A DNA stretch of 5,485 nucleotides from Thiolapillus brandeum (GTDB lineage: Bacteria > Pseudomonadota > Gammaproteobacteria > Chromatiales > Chromatiaceae), in NCBI GenBank assembly GCA_011051425.1, contig DRLF01000189.1:1-5485 (forward strand), given 5' to 3'. The position numbers and the translations under genes were made by a program. The notes under the pieces are model-generated. The model saw only the letters and a program-made list of their open reading frames with translations, had not been told where the DNA came from and did no database searches. Each line of letters starts with the position of its first letter. The stretch's first letter is position 1. Positions 1 through 5,485 of this stretch are shown in pieces.

Positions 1-76
1 TCACAAACAAATCACGGCTGAATCGCCACGCACAAGCCCATACCTGCGATAGTAGGCACAGAATCCTGCTGCAGTC

Positions 77-80
77 GGAG
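77..80 (+). promoter_or_regulatory. Ribosome binding site of the CcoG-like gene
   Basis: GGAG lies 7 nt upstream of the GTG at 88. It supports this non-ATG start: the frame has a stop at 19-21 and no ATG, GTG or TTG between that stop and 88, so no longer start is available. I see no convincing promoter boxes in bases 1-87. Confidence 0.7.
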
Positions 81-87
81 AATACCG

Positions 88-1140
88 GTGAACAAGATAC
101 AGAAACAACGGCTGGCCTGGCGCACGGGCTTTTTCCTGTTGTTCATTCTCGCGCCGGTTTTAAACCTGTTCCGCTTCGACCTGGAGCAGAACCACTTCTA
201 CTTTCTCACCTTTCCCTGGACCCTGGGCATCGATGCTTTCAGGAACGGTGAGATCAGCGCCCTGGAAATGGCTCTGAACATGGGTCTGCGTTTTTTCCTG
301 CCCCTGGCGCTCATCGTGGGCACCGGCATCTGGGTAGCCTGGAAGTGGGGGCGCCTGTATTGTGGTTGGCTCTGCCCGCATTTTTCTGTTGTAGAAACCA
401 TCAACCATTTCATGCGCAAGGCATCAGGCAAGCTTTCCATCTGGGACAGGGAAGCACTGCCGGAAGATCAGGCAGACGGCACCCATGTTCGCGTGGAGAA
501 AAAGTGGTGGTGGGCAACCGGGCTGGTCATCGTCGGGTTTTCCTTTGTCTGGGCCGTGGTTCTGCTGACCTATCTGCTGCCACCACGGGAAATCTACTAC
601 AACCTCCTCCATGGCGAACTGACACGCAACCAGGCGCTGTTCATCGGCGTTGCCACCTTTCTGTTCGTCATCGAGTTCACCGCGGCCCGGCATCTTTTCT
701 GCCGCTTCGGCTGTGTCATCGGCCTGGCCCAGAGTCTGGTATGGATGGGCAACAAGAAGGCCCTGGTGGTGGGTTTCGACCGGGCGCGCTCCACGCAATG
801 CACCGAGTGCGATGCCTCCTGCGAACACGCCTGCCCCATGCGCCTCAAGCCCCGCAGCATCAAACGCAAGATGTTCACCTGCACTCAGTGCATGCAGTGT
901 GTGGAAGCCTGCGAAAAGGTGCATGAGGGTGATCCCCGGCCACCCCTGTTGCACATGCTCAGTGATCAGTGCGCCCTGGATGTCTCCCTGCGGGATTTCG
1001 GACTGAAGCCCGAAATCCCCACAGACTGTTTTCCACCCATTGCAGACGCAACTCCGGATTCACTCTCGTCCAACGGAGGGGTCGCCAAAGGCGACAGCCT
1101 CAGCGATGCGGGGACGCATCGCCATTTTCGATGGCGATAA
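88..1140 (+). CDS. CcoG/NapH/NosR-type membrane 4Fe-4S protein
   Basis: A 350-residue inner-membrane iron-sulfur protein. About five hydrophobic segments are visible (roughly residues 12-28, 68-85, 141-163, 184-200 and 208-222). There are two membrane-border CxxxC motifs, CGWLC (C92, C96) and CRFGC (C205, C209), followed by a two-cluster ferredoxin-like domain. Its Cys residues are C238/C241/C245/C249-Pro, then C265/C268/C271/C275. This order matches the CcoG/RdxA/FixG, NapH and NosR family, whose members pass electrons or assist copper reduction for oxidase assembly. The second quartet is canonical CxxCxxCxxxC; the first has one extra residue (CxxCxxxCxxxCP), and the second membrane motif lacks the usual Pro. 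The protein is shorter than classical CcoG (about 470 aa) and lacks its C-terminal Ig-like domain, so a specific ccoG assignment is not justified. Residues 328-350 are encoded by a palindromic array and are probably not ancestral. The start is GTG with GGAG 7 nt upstream. The gene is convergent with ppdK. Confidence 0.87.
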   Translation: MNKIQKQRLAWRTGFFLLFILAPVLNLFRFDLEQNHFYFLTFPWTLGIDAFRNGEISALEMALNMGLRFFLPLALIVGTGIWVAWKWGRLYCGWLCPHFSVVETINHFMRKASGKLSIWDREALPEDQADGTHVRVEKKWWWATGLVIVGFSFVWAVVLLTYLLPPREIYYNLLHGELTRNQALFIGVATFLFVIEFTAARHLFCRFGCVIGLAQSLVWMGNKKALVVGFDRARSTQCTECDASCEHACPMRLKPRSIKRKMFTCTQCMQCVEACEKVHEGDPRPPLLHMLSDQCALDVSLRDFGLKPEIPTDCFPPIADATPDSLSSNGGVAKGDSLSDAGTHRHFRWR

Positions 1141-1230
1141 GCCATTGAAAATGGAGGAATCAGAAAATCGCATTTTTCTGATTCCGAGTCGTGAAAGCCC
1201 TGGGAGGGGCTTTTACGACATTCTCCAACG
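1069..1230. repeat. Compact array of five hairpins bounded by TCCAACG repeats
   Basis: Successive inverted repeats cover almost every base of 1076-1219. H1: GTCGCC 1081-1086 / GGCGAC 1090-1095, extended by GAGG 1076-1079 / CCTC 1098-1101. H2: GCGATGCG 1103-1110 / CGCATCGC 1115-1122, loop GGGA. H4: 14 bp, 1122-1135 / 1141-1154, loop GATAA, one G-T pair (1130/1146). H5: perfect 12 bp, 1156-1167 / 1174-1185. H6: 13 bp, 1188-1200 / 1207-1219, one G-T pair (1193/1214). An alternative, H3 (ATCGCCAT 1118-1125 / ATGGCGAT 1131-1138), competes with H2 and H4. TCCAACG occurs at 1069-1075 and 1224-1230, flanking the array. The G-T pairs would be G-U in plus-strand RNA, and GGGA is a GNRA loop only on that strand. 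The array spans the 3' end of the CcoG-like gene and the convergent gap before ppdK. No long T-tract follows it, so it is not a textbook terminator; a REP/MITE-like repeat cluster or an mRNA 3'-end structure is more likely. Stems are directly seen; function is inference. Confidence 0.75.
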
Positions 1231-1242
1231 ATGTGTAGCGCC

Positions 1243-3996
1243 TTATTCCGTCAGCGCAGCGTGGGCGGCTGCCAGCCTGGCTACAGGTATACGGGGCGCC
1301 GAGCAGGACACGTAGTCCAGCCCGATGCGGTGGCAGAAGTGGATGGACTGCGGATGGCCGCCATGTTCGCCACAGATCCCCACGATCAGGTCGGGACGCT
1401 GATCACGCCCCCACTTCACCGCCAGTTCCATGAGTTTTCCGACGCCTTTCTCATCCAGCACATCAAAAGGATTGTCCTGCAAAATGCCTCTTTCGTTGTA
1501 CAGGGGCAGGAACTTGTTCTCCGCATCCTCCCGTGAGAAAGAGAACGCCGCCTGAGTCAGGTCATTGGTACCGAAGGAAAAGAAATTCGCCTGCTTGGCC
1601 AGGCTGTCTGCCCGCATACAGGCGCGCACGACTTCGATCATGGTGCCGAACTGGAATTCAAGCTTGTGGCCAAGCTCTTTTTCCAGCTCACCGCTTACCC
1701 GGTCCACGATTTCCTTCACGTACAGCAGTTCCTGCGCCGTGCAGACCTGTGGCACCTTGATCTTCGGATGAATCTCCAGCCCTTTCTTGTCGCATTCCAT
1801 GGCCGCTTCGAGAATCGCCCGGATCTGCATCTCATAGATTTCAGGGAAGGTGATACCCAGACGCACACCACGATGTCCCAGCATGGGATTGGTTTCATAC
1901 AGCGCCTTTACCTTCTTGAGCATGGTTTCCTTCTTGACGATGGCTTCTTCCACCTGGCGTGATTCCACCATCTGCGGCATAAAGAATTCTTCGTTCTCCG
2001 CATCACCCGTCTTCAGCAGGGACAGGGTACCGGACAGCACTTCCAGCCCACGCACCGAATCCCGCAGCTGCTGCAGAAACAGCAGATCGTCCTTGAGTTG
2101 CTGCTCGGAAGGCAGGAATTCATGGATGGGCGGATCCAGCAGGCGGATGGTCACGGGGTACGGCGCCATTACCTCGAACAGTTCCTGAAAATCCTGGCGC
2201 TGCATGGGCAACAGCTTCTCCAGTGACTGCTTTCGGTGCTCAGCCGTTTCCGCCATGATCATTTCAATGACCACCGGCAGACGTTCCGTGGTGTTGAACA
2301 TGCGCTCGGTCCGGCACAGACCGATACCCCTGGCACCGTATTTCAGCGCCCGGTCCGCATCCAGTGCCGTATCTGCATTGGCCATGACGCTCAAACGTGC
2401 CACTTCATCGGCCCAGCCCAACAGGATATTCAGCTCCGCAGAAAAATCCGCTTCCACGGTGGGAACGGCTCCCAGGTACACCTTGCCGCTGGTGCCATCG
2501 ATAGTAATGAGATCCCCTTCCCGAATAACGGTATCTCCAACGAAAGCTTCGTGCAGTTGGACATCCACAGAGATGCCCTCGGCTCCTGCCACACACGGCT
2601 TGCCCATGCCGCGGGCAACGACAGCAGCGTGAGAGGTCTTGCCACCGCGACTGGTCAGAATCCCCTTGGAGGCAAAGAAGCCATGAATGTCCTCGGGCTT
2701 GGTTTCTTCCCGCAGAAGAATCACTGTCTTGCCTTTTTTTGCTTCTGCTTCCGCCCGGTCAGCATCAAAGACTACGTGACCGCTGGCCGCGCCGGGTGAA
2801 GCGGGCAGGCCCTGGGCCAGGGGCGTTACCCTGGCATTGGGATCGAGGCGGGGATAGAGCATCTGCTCCAGGTCATCAGGCGCGATACGCAGCAAAGCCT
2901 GGTCCCGGCTGATCAGGCCTTCCTTCTCCATTTCCACCGAGGTGCGTACCATGGCCACCGCATTCATCTTGCCATTACGGGTCTGCAGGCAGTAGAGCAC
3001 ACCGCGTTCGATGGTGAACTCAAAATCCTGCACTTCATGATAATGGGCTTCGAGTTTCTGGCGCAGTTCCTCGATTTCCTTTGCCATCTGAGGCATTTCA
3101 TCCGCTAGGCGGTCGATGGGTTTGGGAGTACGGATACCTGCCACCACGTCCTCGCCCTGGGCATTGACCAGATATTCACCGTACAGCTTGTTCTCTCCGG
3201 TGGCAGGGTTGCGGGTGAAAGCAACACCGGTTGCGGAATCATCACCGCGGTTGCCGAACACCATGGTGCAGACATTCACCGCGGTGCCATTGGCCATGTC
3301 CGGGGTGATGTTGAACTCGCGGCGGTAATCCACTGCCCGCTTGCCCATCCAGGAACGGAACACGGCCTTGACCGCAATTTCCAGCTGTTCATAGGGGTCT
3401 TCCGGAAAAGGACGCCCGGTTGCCTTTTCCACCACAGACAGGAAACGTTCACTGATGTCCCTCAGGTTGTCCGCAGACAGACCCACATCCTCGGTAACAT
3501 GAGCTCTTTCCTTGACCTTGTTGAATTCCTCGTCAAACAGTTCGTCCGCGATACCCAGTGCCACTTTCCCGAACAGTTGGATAAAACGGCGATAGGAATC
3601 ATAGCCAAAACGCTCATCACCAGTCTGATTGATCTCACCCTTCAGTGTCTGGGCATTCAGACCCAGGTTAAGGATGGTATCCATCATGCCCGGCATGGAC
3701 ATGGCAGAGCCGGAACGCACGGAGACCAGCAGCGGATTCTCGGCATCTCCAAAACCTTTTCCCGTAGCCTGTTCGACCTGCTTCATCTGTTCATGCACTT
3801 CTTCCATGACGCCATCAGGCAATTCATCCGTGTCGGAGTCCAGATACTCCAGGCAGGCTTCGGTAGAGATGACGAAACCCGGTGGAACATTCAGTCCGAT
3901 CTGAGTCATCTCACAAAGGTTTGCTCCTTTTCCTCCTAACAGATGTTTATTTTTTCCATCACCTTCCTTGAATGAAAACACCATCTTTTTTGACAT
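1243..3996 (-). CDS. ppdK: Pyruvate, phosphate dikinase
   Basis: A cytoplasmic enzyme interconverting ATP + pyruvate + phosphate and AMP + PEP + diphosphate, at the pyruvate/PEP node for gluconeogenesis or diphosphate-dependent glycolysis. All three domains are present in 917 residues. The N-terminal ATP-grasp domain (about 1-350) has LLGGKGANLCEM at 19-30 and SVRSGSAMSMPGMMDT at 92-107. The swivelling phosphohistidine domain (about 395-510) has the catalytic H456 in GGKTSH, followed by AAVVARGMGKPCVAG. The C-terminal TIM barrel (about 530-917) has RLLDPPIHEFLP at 618-629, NPMLGHRGVRLGI at 703-715, SFGTNDLTQ at 807-815 and the catalytic C875 in GICGEHGG. It is about 40 residues longer than the well-studied 874-residue clostridial enzyme, mainly from extra sequence between HEFLP and NPMLGHRG. 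The usual Met of the GGMTSH signature is Lys453 here. The start is ATG with AGGAG 9 nt upstream. The gene is convergent with the CcoG-like gene and separated from the cytochrome b gene by 196 bp. Family identity is certain; K453 and the extra segment are the only oddities I see. Confidence 0.98.
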   Translation of the reverse strand: MSKKMVFSFKEGDGKNKHLLGGKGANLCEMTQIGLNVPPGFVISTEACLEYLDSDTDELPDGVMEEVHEQMKQVEQATGKGFGDAENPLLVSVRSGSAMSMPGMMDTILNLGLNAQTLKGEINQTGDERFGYDSYRRFIQLFGKVALGIADELFDEEFNKVKERAHVTEDVGLSADNLRDISERFLSVVEKATGRPFPEDPYEQLEIAVKAVFRSWMGKRAVDYRREFNITPDMANGTAVNVCTMVFGNRGDDSATGVAFTRNPATGENKLYGEYLVNAQGEDVVAGIRTPKPIDRLADEMPQMAKEIEELRQKLEAHYHEVQDFEFTIERGVLYCLQTRNGKMNAVAMVRTSVEMEKEGLISRDQALLRIAPDDLEQMLYPRLDPNARVTPLAQGLPASPGAASGHVVFDADRAEAEAKKGKTVILLREETKPEDIHGFFASKGILTSRGGKTSHAAVVARGMGKPCVAGAEGISVDVQLHEAFVGDTVIREGDLITIDGTSGKVYLGAVPTVEADFSAELNILLGWADEVARLSVMANADTALDADRALKYGARGIGLCRTERMFNTTERLPVVIEMIMAETAEHRKQSLEKLLPMQRQDFQELFEVMAPYPVTIRLLDPPIHEFLPSEQQLKDDLLFLQQLRDSVRGLEVLSGTLSLLKTGDAENEEFFMPQMVESRQVEEAIVKKETMLKKVKALYETNPMLGHRGVRLGITFPEIYEMQIRAILEAAMECDKKGLEIHPKIKVPQVCTAQELLYVKEIVDRVSGELEKELGHKLEFQFGTMIEVVRACMRADSLAKQANFFSFGTNDLTQAAFSFSREDAENKFLPLYNERGILQDNPFDVLDEKGVGKLMELAVKWGRDQRPDLIVGICGEHGGHPQSIHFCHRIGLDYVSCSAPRIPVARLAAAHAALTE

Positions 3997-4005
3997 TATT
4001 TACAG

Positions 4006-4010
4006 CTCCT
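4006..4010 (-). promoter_or_regulatory. Ribosome binding site of ppdK
   Basis: On the minus strand AGGAG lies 9 nt upstream of the ATG at 3996, fixing the ppdK start. The leader between the cytochrome b stop (4193) and this site shows no clear -35/-10 pair that I would defend. Confidence 0.8.
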
Positions 4011-4126
4011 GAATTTGCACTTTGTTGACATGATAAGACTGCGCCAGTTTTTCCGGCGGATAACAGTGAAGAATACCATTGAATGCAGGCAAAGACAGGA
4101 AGTTACCGGGGGAATGGGAACAATTA

Positions 4127-4167
4127 CCGAAATCCCGGCGGTAAAAAGTGCAAAGCCGGGACTTCGG
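4127..4167 (-). terminator. Terminator-like hairpin between cytochrome b and ppdK
   Basis: In minus-strand RNA, arms 4167-4155 and 4139-4127 form a 13-bp stem with a 15-nt loop. The one non-Watson-Crick position (4162/4132) is a G-U pair on the minus strand but an A/C mismatch on the plus strand, so the structure favours minus-strand transcripts. It starts about 25 nt after the cytochrome b stop codon and is followed by TAATTGTT, only a weak U-rich tail. It could end the octaheme cytochrome/cytochrome b operon or serve as a leader structure for ppdK. The downstream arm has competing partners (TTACCG/CGGTAA at 4124-4129/4139-4144, and 4177-4184 with 4127-4134). Confidence 0.5.
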
Positions 4168-4192
4168 GCGGTCAGTGATTTCGGCTTGGTGA

Positions 4193-4846
4193 TCAGCCCT
4201 TCAGGCGTTGGGGTTCATCCTGCTCAAGATAGGCCAGTTCAGTTTCCGTAAGATCCACTTCATCATAACCGCTGATCATGGGCATGACATGATGCGTGAA
4301 GGAACCACCCGTGGTCAGCAGATAGAGATGAATGATGATAAAGGCCAGAATGGCAAATGCTGTGCCCGCATGGATAATCGCCACCCAGCCGAGTACCGGG
4401 CTGGTAATGCCATTCTGCCAATAGTTGTAGGTCAGATAGGCAAGACCGGAAATCCAGATGGTGGGAAAAAGAACCAGCTTCAACCCCAGATAGGACAGTG
4501 CCTGCAGGGGATTGTGTTTGCGCCAGTAGTGCTTGCGATAGGGATGCTGCTCACCCTTGAATATCCCCCAGGCATAAAAACGTGCCACCTTCCACAGGCC
4601 ATTGGTCGTAGGCAGATAATGCCGCCAGGTACCGGTTGTCACATGCCAGAAGATGGCAAAAACCCACAACACGATCAGTGACAGTGCTGCCAGTGTATGC
4701 ACCGTCACCGCCTGATCGAAAGTGATCAGATTGTAAAAACCGTGTATCCGGAAACCGGTAAACAGCAAAGTAATGATCAGTGCTGCCTGTGTCCAGTGCC
4801 AGAAACGCTCAAAACCGTTGAATATTCTTACGCTGCGAACAGGCAT
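4193..4846 (-). CDS. Di-heme cytochrome b membrane subunit (FdhI/b561-like)
   Basis: A 217-residue integral membrane cytochrome b with four predicted helices at about 18-36, 48-70, 116-140 and 152-178. H17 in the motif ERFWHW opens helix 1. H50 and H68 lie in helix 2. H159 and H173 lie in helix 4, 14 residues apart, the same spacing as the His155/His169 heme ligands of E. coli FdnI, so two b hemes are likely. Family members (formate dehydrogenase gamma, Ni-Fe hydrogenase and thiosulfate reductase cytochrome b) link the quinone pool to a periplasmic redox partner. The partner here is very probably the octaheme cytochrome c encoded just upstream; the two genes overlap by one base (TGATG), implying translational coupling and equal expression. 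I chose the ATG at 4846 because AGGAGG sits 8 nt upstream and the family motif RIFNGFERFWHW starts at once. The frame is open to 5014, but that extension overlaps the upstream gene and lacks family features. The C-terminal tail is acidic (about 194-212). The exact substrate system is not decided by this subunit. Confidence 0.9.
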   Translation of the reverse strand: MPVRSVRIFNGFERFWHWTQAALIITLLFTGFRIHGFYNLITFDQAVTVHTLAALSLIVLWVFAIFWHVTTGTWRHYLPTTNGLWKVARFYAWGIFKGEQHPYRKHYWRKHNPLQALSYLGLKLVLFPTIWISGLAYLTYNYWQNGITSPVLGWVAIIHAGTAFAILAFIIIHLYLLTTGGSFTHHVMPMISGYDEVDLTETELAYLEQDEPQRLKG

Positions 4847-5485
4847 CAGCTGTTCCTCCTGCTCAATATGACCCGTAACAAACCATGTCCCAGAACACCT
4901 GCCAGTGTACCCAGCACGAGCAGTATCCCGAGGATATCCAGCCAGCGTGGCGCATCCCGTCCGGGCATGTAGAAATTGTCCAGATTCTTCAGGCGTCCAT
5001 CCTTGGAATGGCATTCCTCACAGGCGAGCGCCTGTTCCTTGGGGGCCACCATGTGATTGATGGGCCAGTAGGAATAGCTGTCGATAAAACCGTATTCTCC
5101 GCTGTAGGGTATTCCGTTCTTTTCCATGCCCACTTTGATGGCCTTGGCGAAATCATAGTTACCCCAGAAAGCTGCATCATCATTTCCCCACAGATGCATA
5201 TACACCAGCGTGTTGTTGCCCTTGTCATAGGGCTGCACGGTATGCATGCGCTTGAAGGGCCAGATACGGGAATCCGGATCAGCGGGATCACCGCTGAAAT
5301 AGTTGATCTCGACCGGCTTGCTCGGATCGAATTTGGTGTCGATGGTCGTATAGCGCATCACGCCATTGAACCAGCGGTACAGGGGTTTGACATTCTCGTC
5401 GTACTTGAAGCTTCCCTTGATGGACTTGTAAGTATGACGCCACTCGCCATTGCCCTGTTTGTAGCCTTCCTCCTTGTAGCCTTCA
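4846..5485 (-). CDS. Octaheme cytochrome c, tetrathionate reductase family (3' part)
   Basis: C-terminal 212 codons of a larger protein; the 5' part lies beyond the right edge, and the frame is open to the edge (codon boundary at 5484). The fragment has the block order I associate with octaheme tetrathionate reductase (Otr) family cytochromes: YRWFNGVMRY, then IWPFKRMHTVQPYD, then IPYSGEYGF, then YWPINHMVAPKEQALACEECH. CEECH (5008-5022) is a CxxCH heme c attachment site, presumably the last of eight, and the His of NHMVAPK is a candidate distal ligand. Shewanella Otr reduces tetrathionate, nitrite and hydroxylamine in vitro; the physiological substrate here is unknown. After the heme domain, a hydrophobic segment of about 22 residues (DILGILLVLG onward, fragment residues about 181-203) ends in the basic tail SRRNS, indicating a C-terminal inner-membrane anchor with a periplasmic heme domain. 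The GTG at 5361 is internal, not a start, because family sequence continues upstream of it. The gene overlaps the cytochrome b gene by one base; its AGG-AGG codons form that gene's Shine-Dalgarno site. Seven of the hemes and the signal peptide cannot be seen in this window. Confidence 0.88.
   Translation of the reverse strand, partial: EGYKEEGYKQGNGEWRHTYKSIKGSFKYDENVKPLYRWFNGVMRYTTIDTKFDPSKPVEINYFSGDPADPDSRIWPFKRMHTVQPYDKGNNTLVYMHLWGNDDAAFWGNYDFAKAIKVGMEKNGIPYSGEYGFIDSYSYWPINHMVAPKEQALACEECHSKDGRLKNLDNFYMPGRDAPRWLDILGILLVLGTLAGVLGHGLLRVILSRRNS
4855..4860 (-). promoter_or_regulatory. Ribosome binding site of the cytochrome b gene
   Basis: A full AGGAGG on the minus strand, 8 nt upstream of the ATG at 4846. 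It is made of two consecutive AGG arginine codons near the end of the upstream octaheme cytochrome gene (SRRNS). It decides the start of the cytochrome b gene against the longer open frame to 5014. Confidence 0.88.

Noticed and set aside
1..52. C-terminal tail of an upstream plus-strand gene ending TAG at 50-52
   Set aside because: Only 16 codons are visible, with no recognisable motif; nothing separates it from chance.
345..926. Plus-strand open frame of 193 codons within the CcoG-like gene
   Set aside because: It is an out-of-frame shadow of the iron-sulfur protein; the Cys motifs and membrane helices are only coherent in the frame starting at 88.
1141..1242. Classical Rho-independent terminator for either convergent gene
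   Set aside because: H5 and H6 are strong stems, but neither is followed by a run of T in either direction (ATTCTCC on plus, TCGGAATC on minus), so I annotate a structured repeat instead.
1040..1315. Plus-strand open frame of 91 codons across the hairpin array
   Set aside because: It overlaps the CcoG-like gene end, the palindromes and the ppdK 3' end, has no recognisable domain, and reads as a chance frame through inverted repeats.
2236..2799. Plus-strand open frame of 187 codons opposite ppdK
   Set aside because: It is antisense to strongly conserved PPDK sequence, has no family resemblance, and is one of several such frames produced by codon bias of the real gene.
4020..4080. Sigma-70 promoter for ppdK, or a plus-strand TTGACA box at 4024
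   Set aside because: The minus strand has weak -10-like words (TATTCT, TTATCA) without a matching -35 at 16-18 bp. The plus-strand TTGACA has no -10 at proper spacing and no plus-strand gene follows.
4193..5014. Longer 273-residue version of the cytochrome b starting at 5014
   Set aside because: The first 56 residues overlap the heme-binding and membrane-anchor coding region of the octaheme cytochrome in another frame and resemble no part of the family. The ATG at 4846 has a perfect AGGAGG and a family-like N-terminus.
4846..5361. Octaheme cytochrome fragment treated as a complete 171-residue gene starting at GTG 5361
   Set aside because: The same frame stays open to the right edge and reads YRWFNG just before the GTG, matching the family, so 5361 is an internal Val codon.

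Overview
The window looks like chromosomal DNA from a respiratory Gram-negative bacterium. A gammaproteobacterium with sulfur or nitrogen redox metabolism is my best guess, but that is inference from gene content and moderately GC-rich codon use; no taxonomic marker is present. It holds four protein genes: one on the plus strand and three on the minus strand.

Layout. Positions 88-1140 (+) encode a polytopic membrane iron-sulfur protein of the CcoG/NapH/NosR type. Its last 23 codons and the short convergent gap after it (to 1242) form an unusually dense array of palindromes, five nearly abutting hairpins at 1076-1219. Positions 1243-3996 (-) encode a complete pyruvate phosphate dikinase (917 aa). 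A 196-bp gap (3997-4192) holds a long hairpin with competing pairings and the ppdK ribosome binding site. Positions 4193-4846 (-) encode a four-helix di-heme cytochrome b of the formate dehydrogenase gamma / b561 type. It is translationally coupled (TGATG) to the upstream gene at 4846-5485 (-), the 3' part of an octaheme tetrathionate-reductase-family cytochrome c. That reading frame runs open off the right edge of the window.

How they may work together. The octaheme cytochrome and the cytochrome b form an evident operon. The cytochrome c ends in a C-terminal membrane anchor and is followed directly by the cytochrome b, so the likely unit is a membrane quinol/quinone oxidoreductase exchanging electrons with a periplasmic multiheme enzyme acting on tetrathionate, nitrite, hydroxylamine or a similar substrate. 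PpdK interconverts pyruvate and phosphoenolpyruvate. It sits downstream on the same strand but is probably a separate unit, because a terminator-like hairpin lies between. The CcoG-like protein is convergent and may be an electron-transfer or cofactor-assembly factor; its link to the cytochromes is only suggested by proximity.

The least ordinary part is the hairpin array at 1076-1219. Several details (G-U wobbles, a GNRA tetraloop) suggest it folds as plus-strand RNA. It also appears to have supplied a new C-terminus to the CcoG-like protein.
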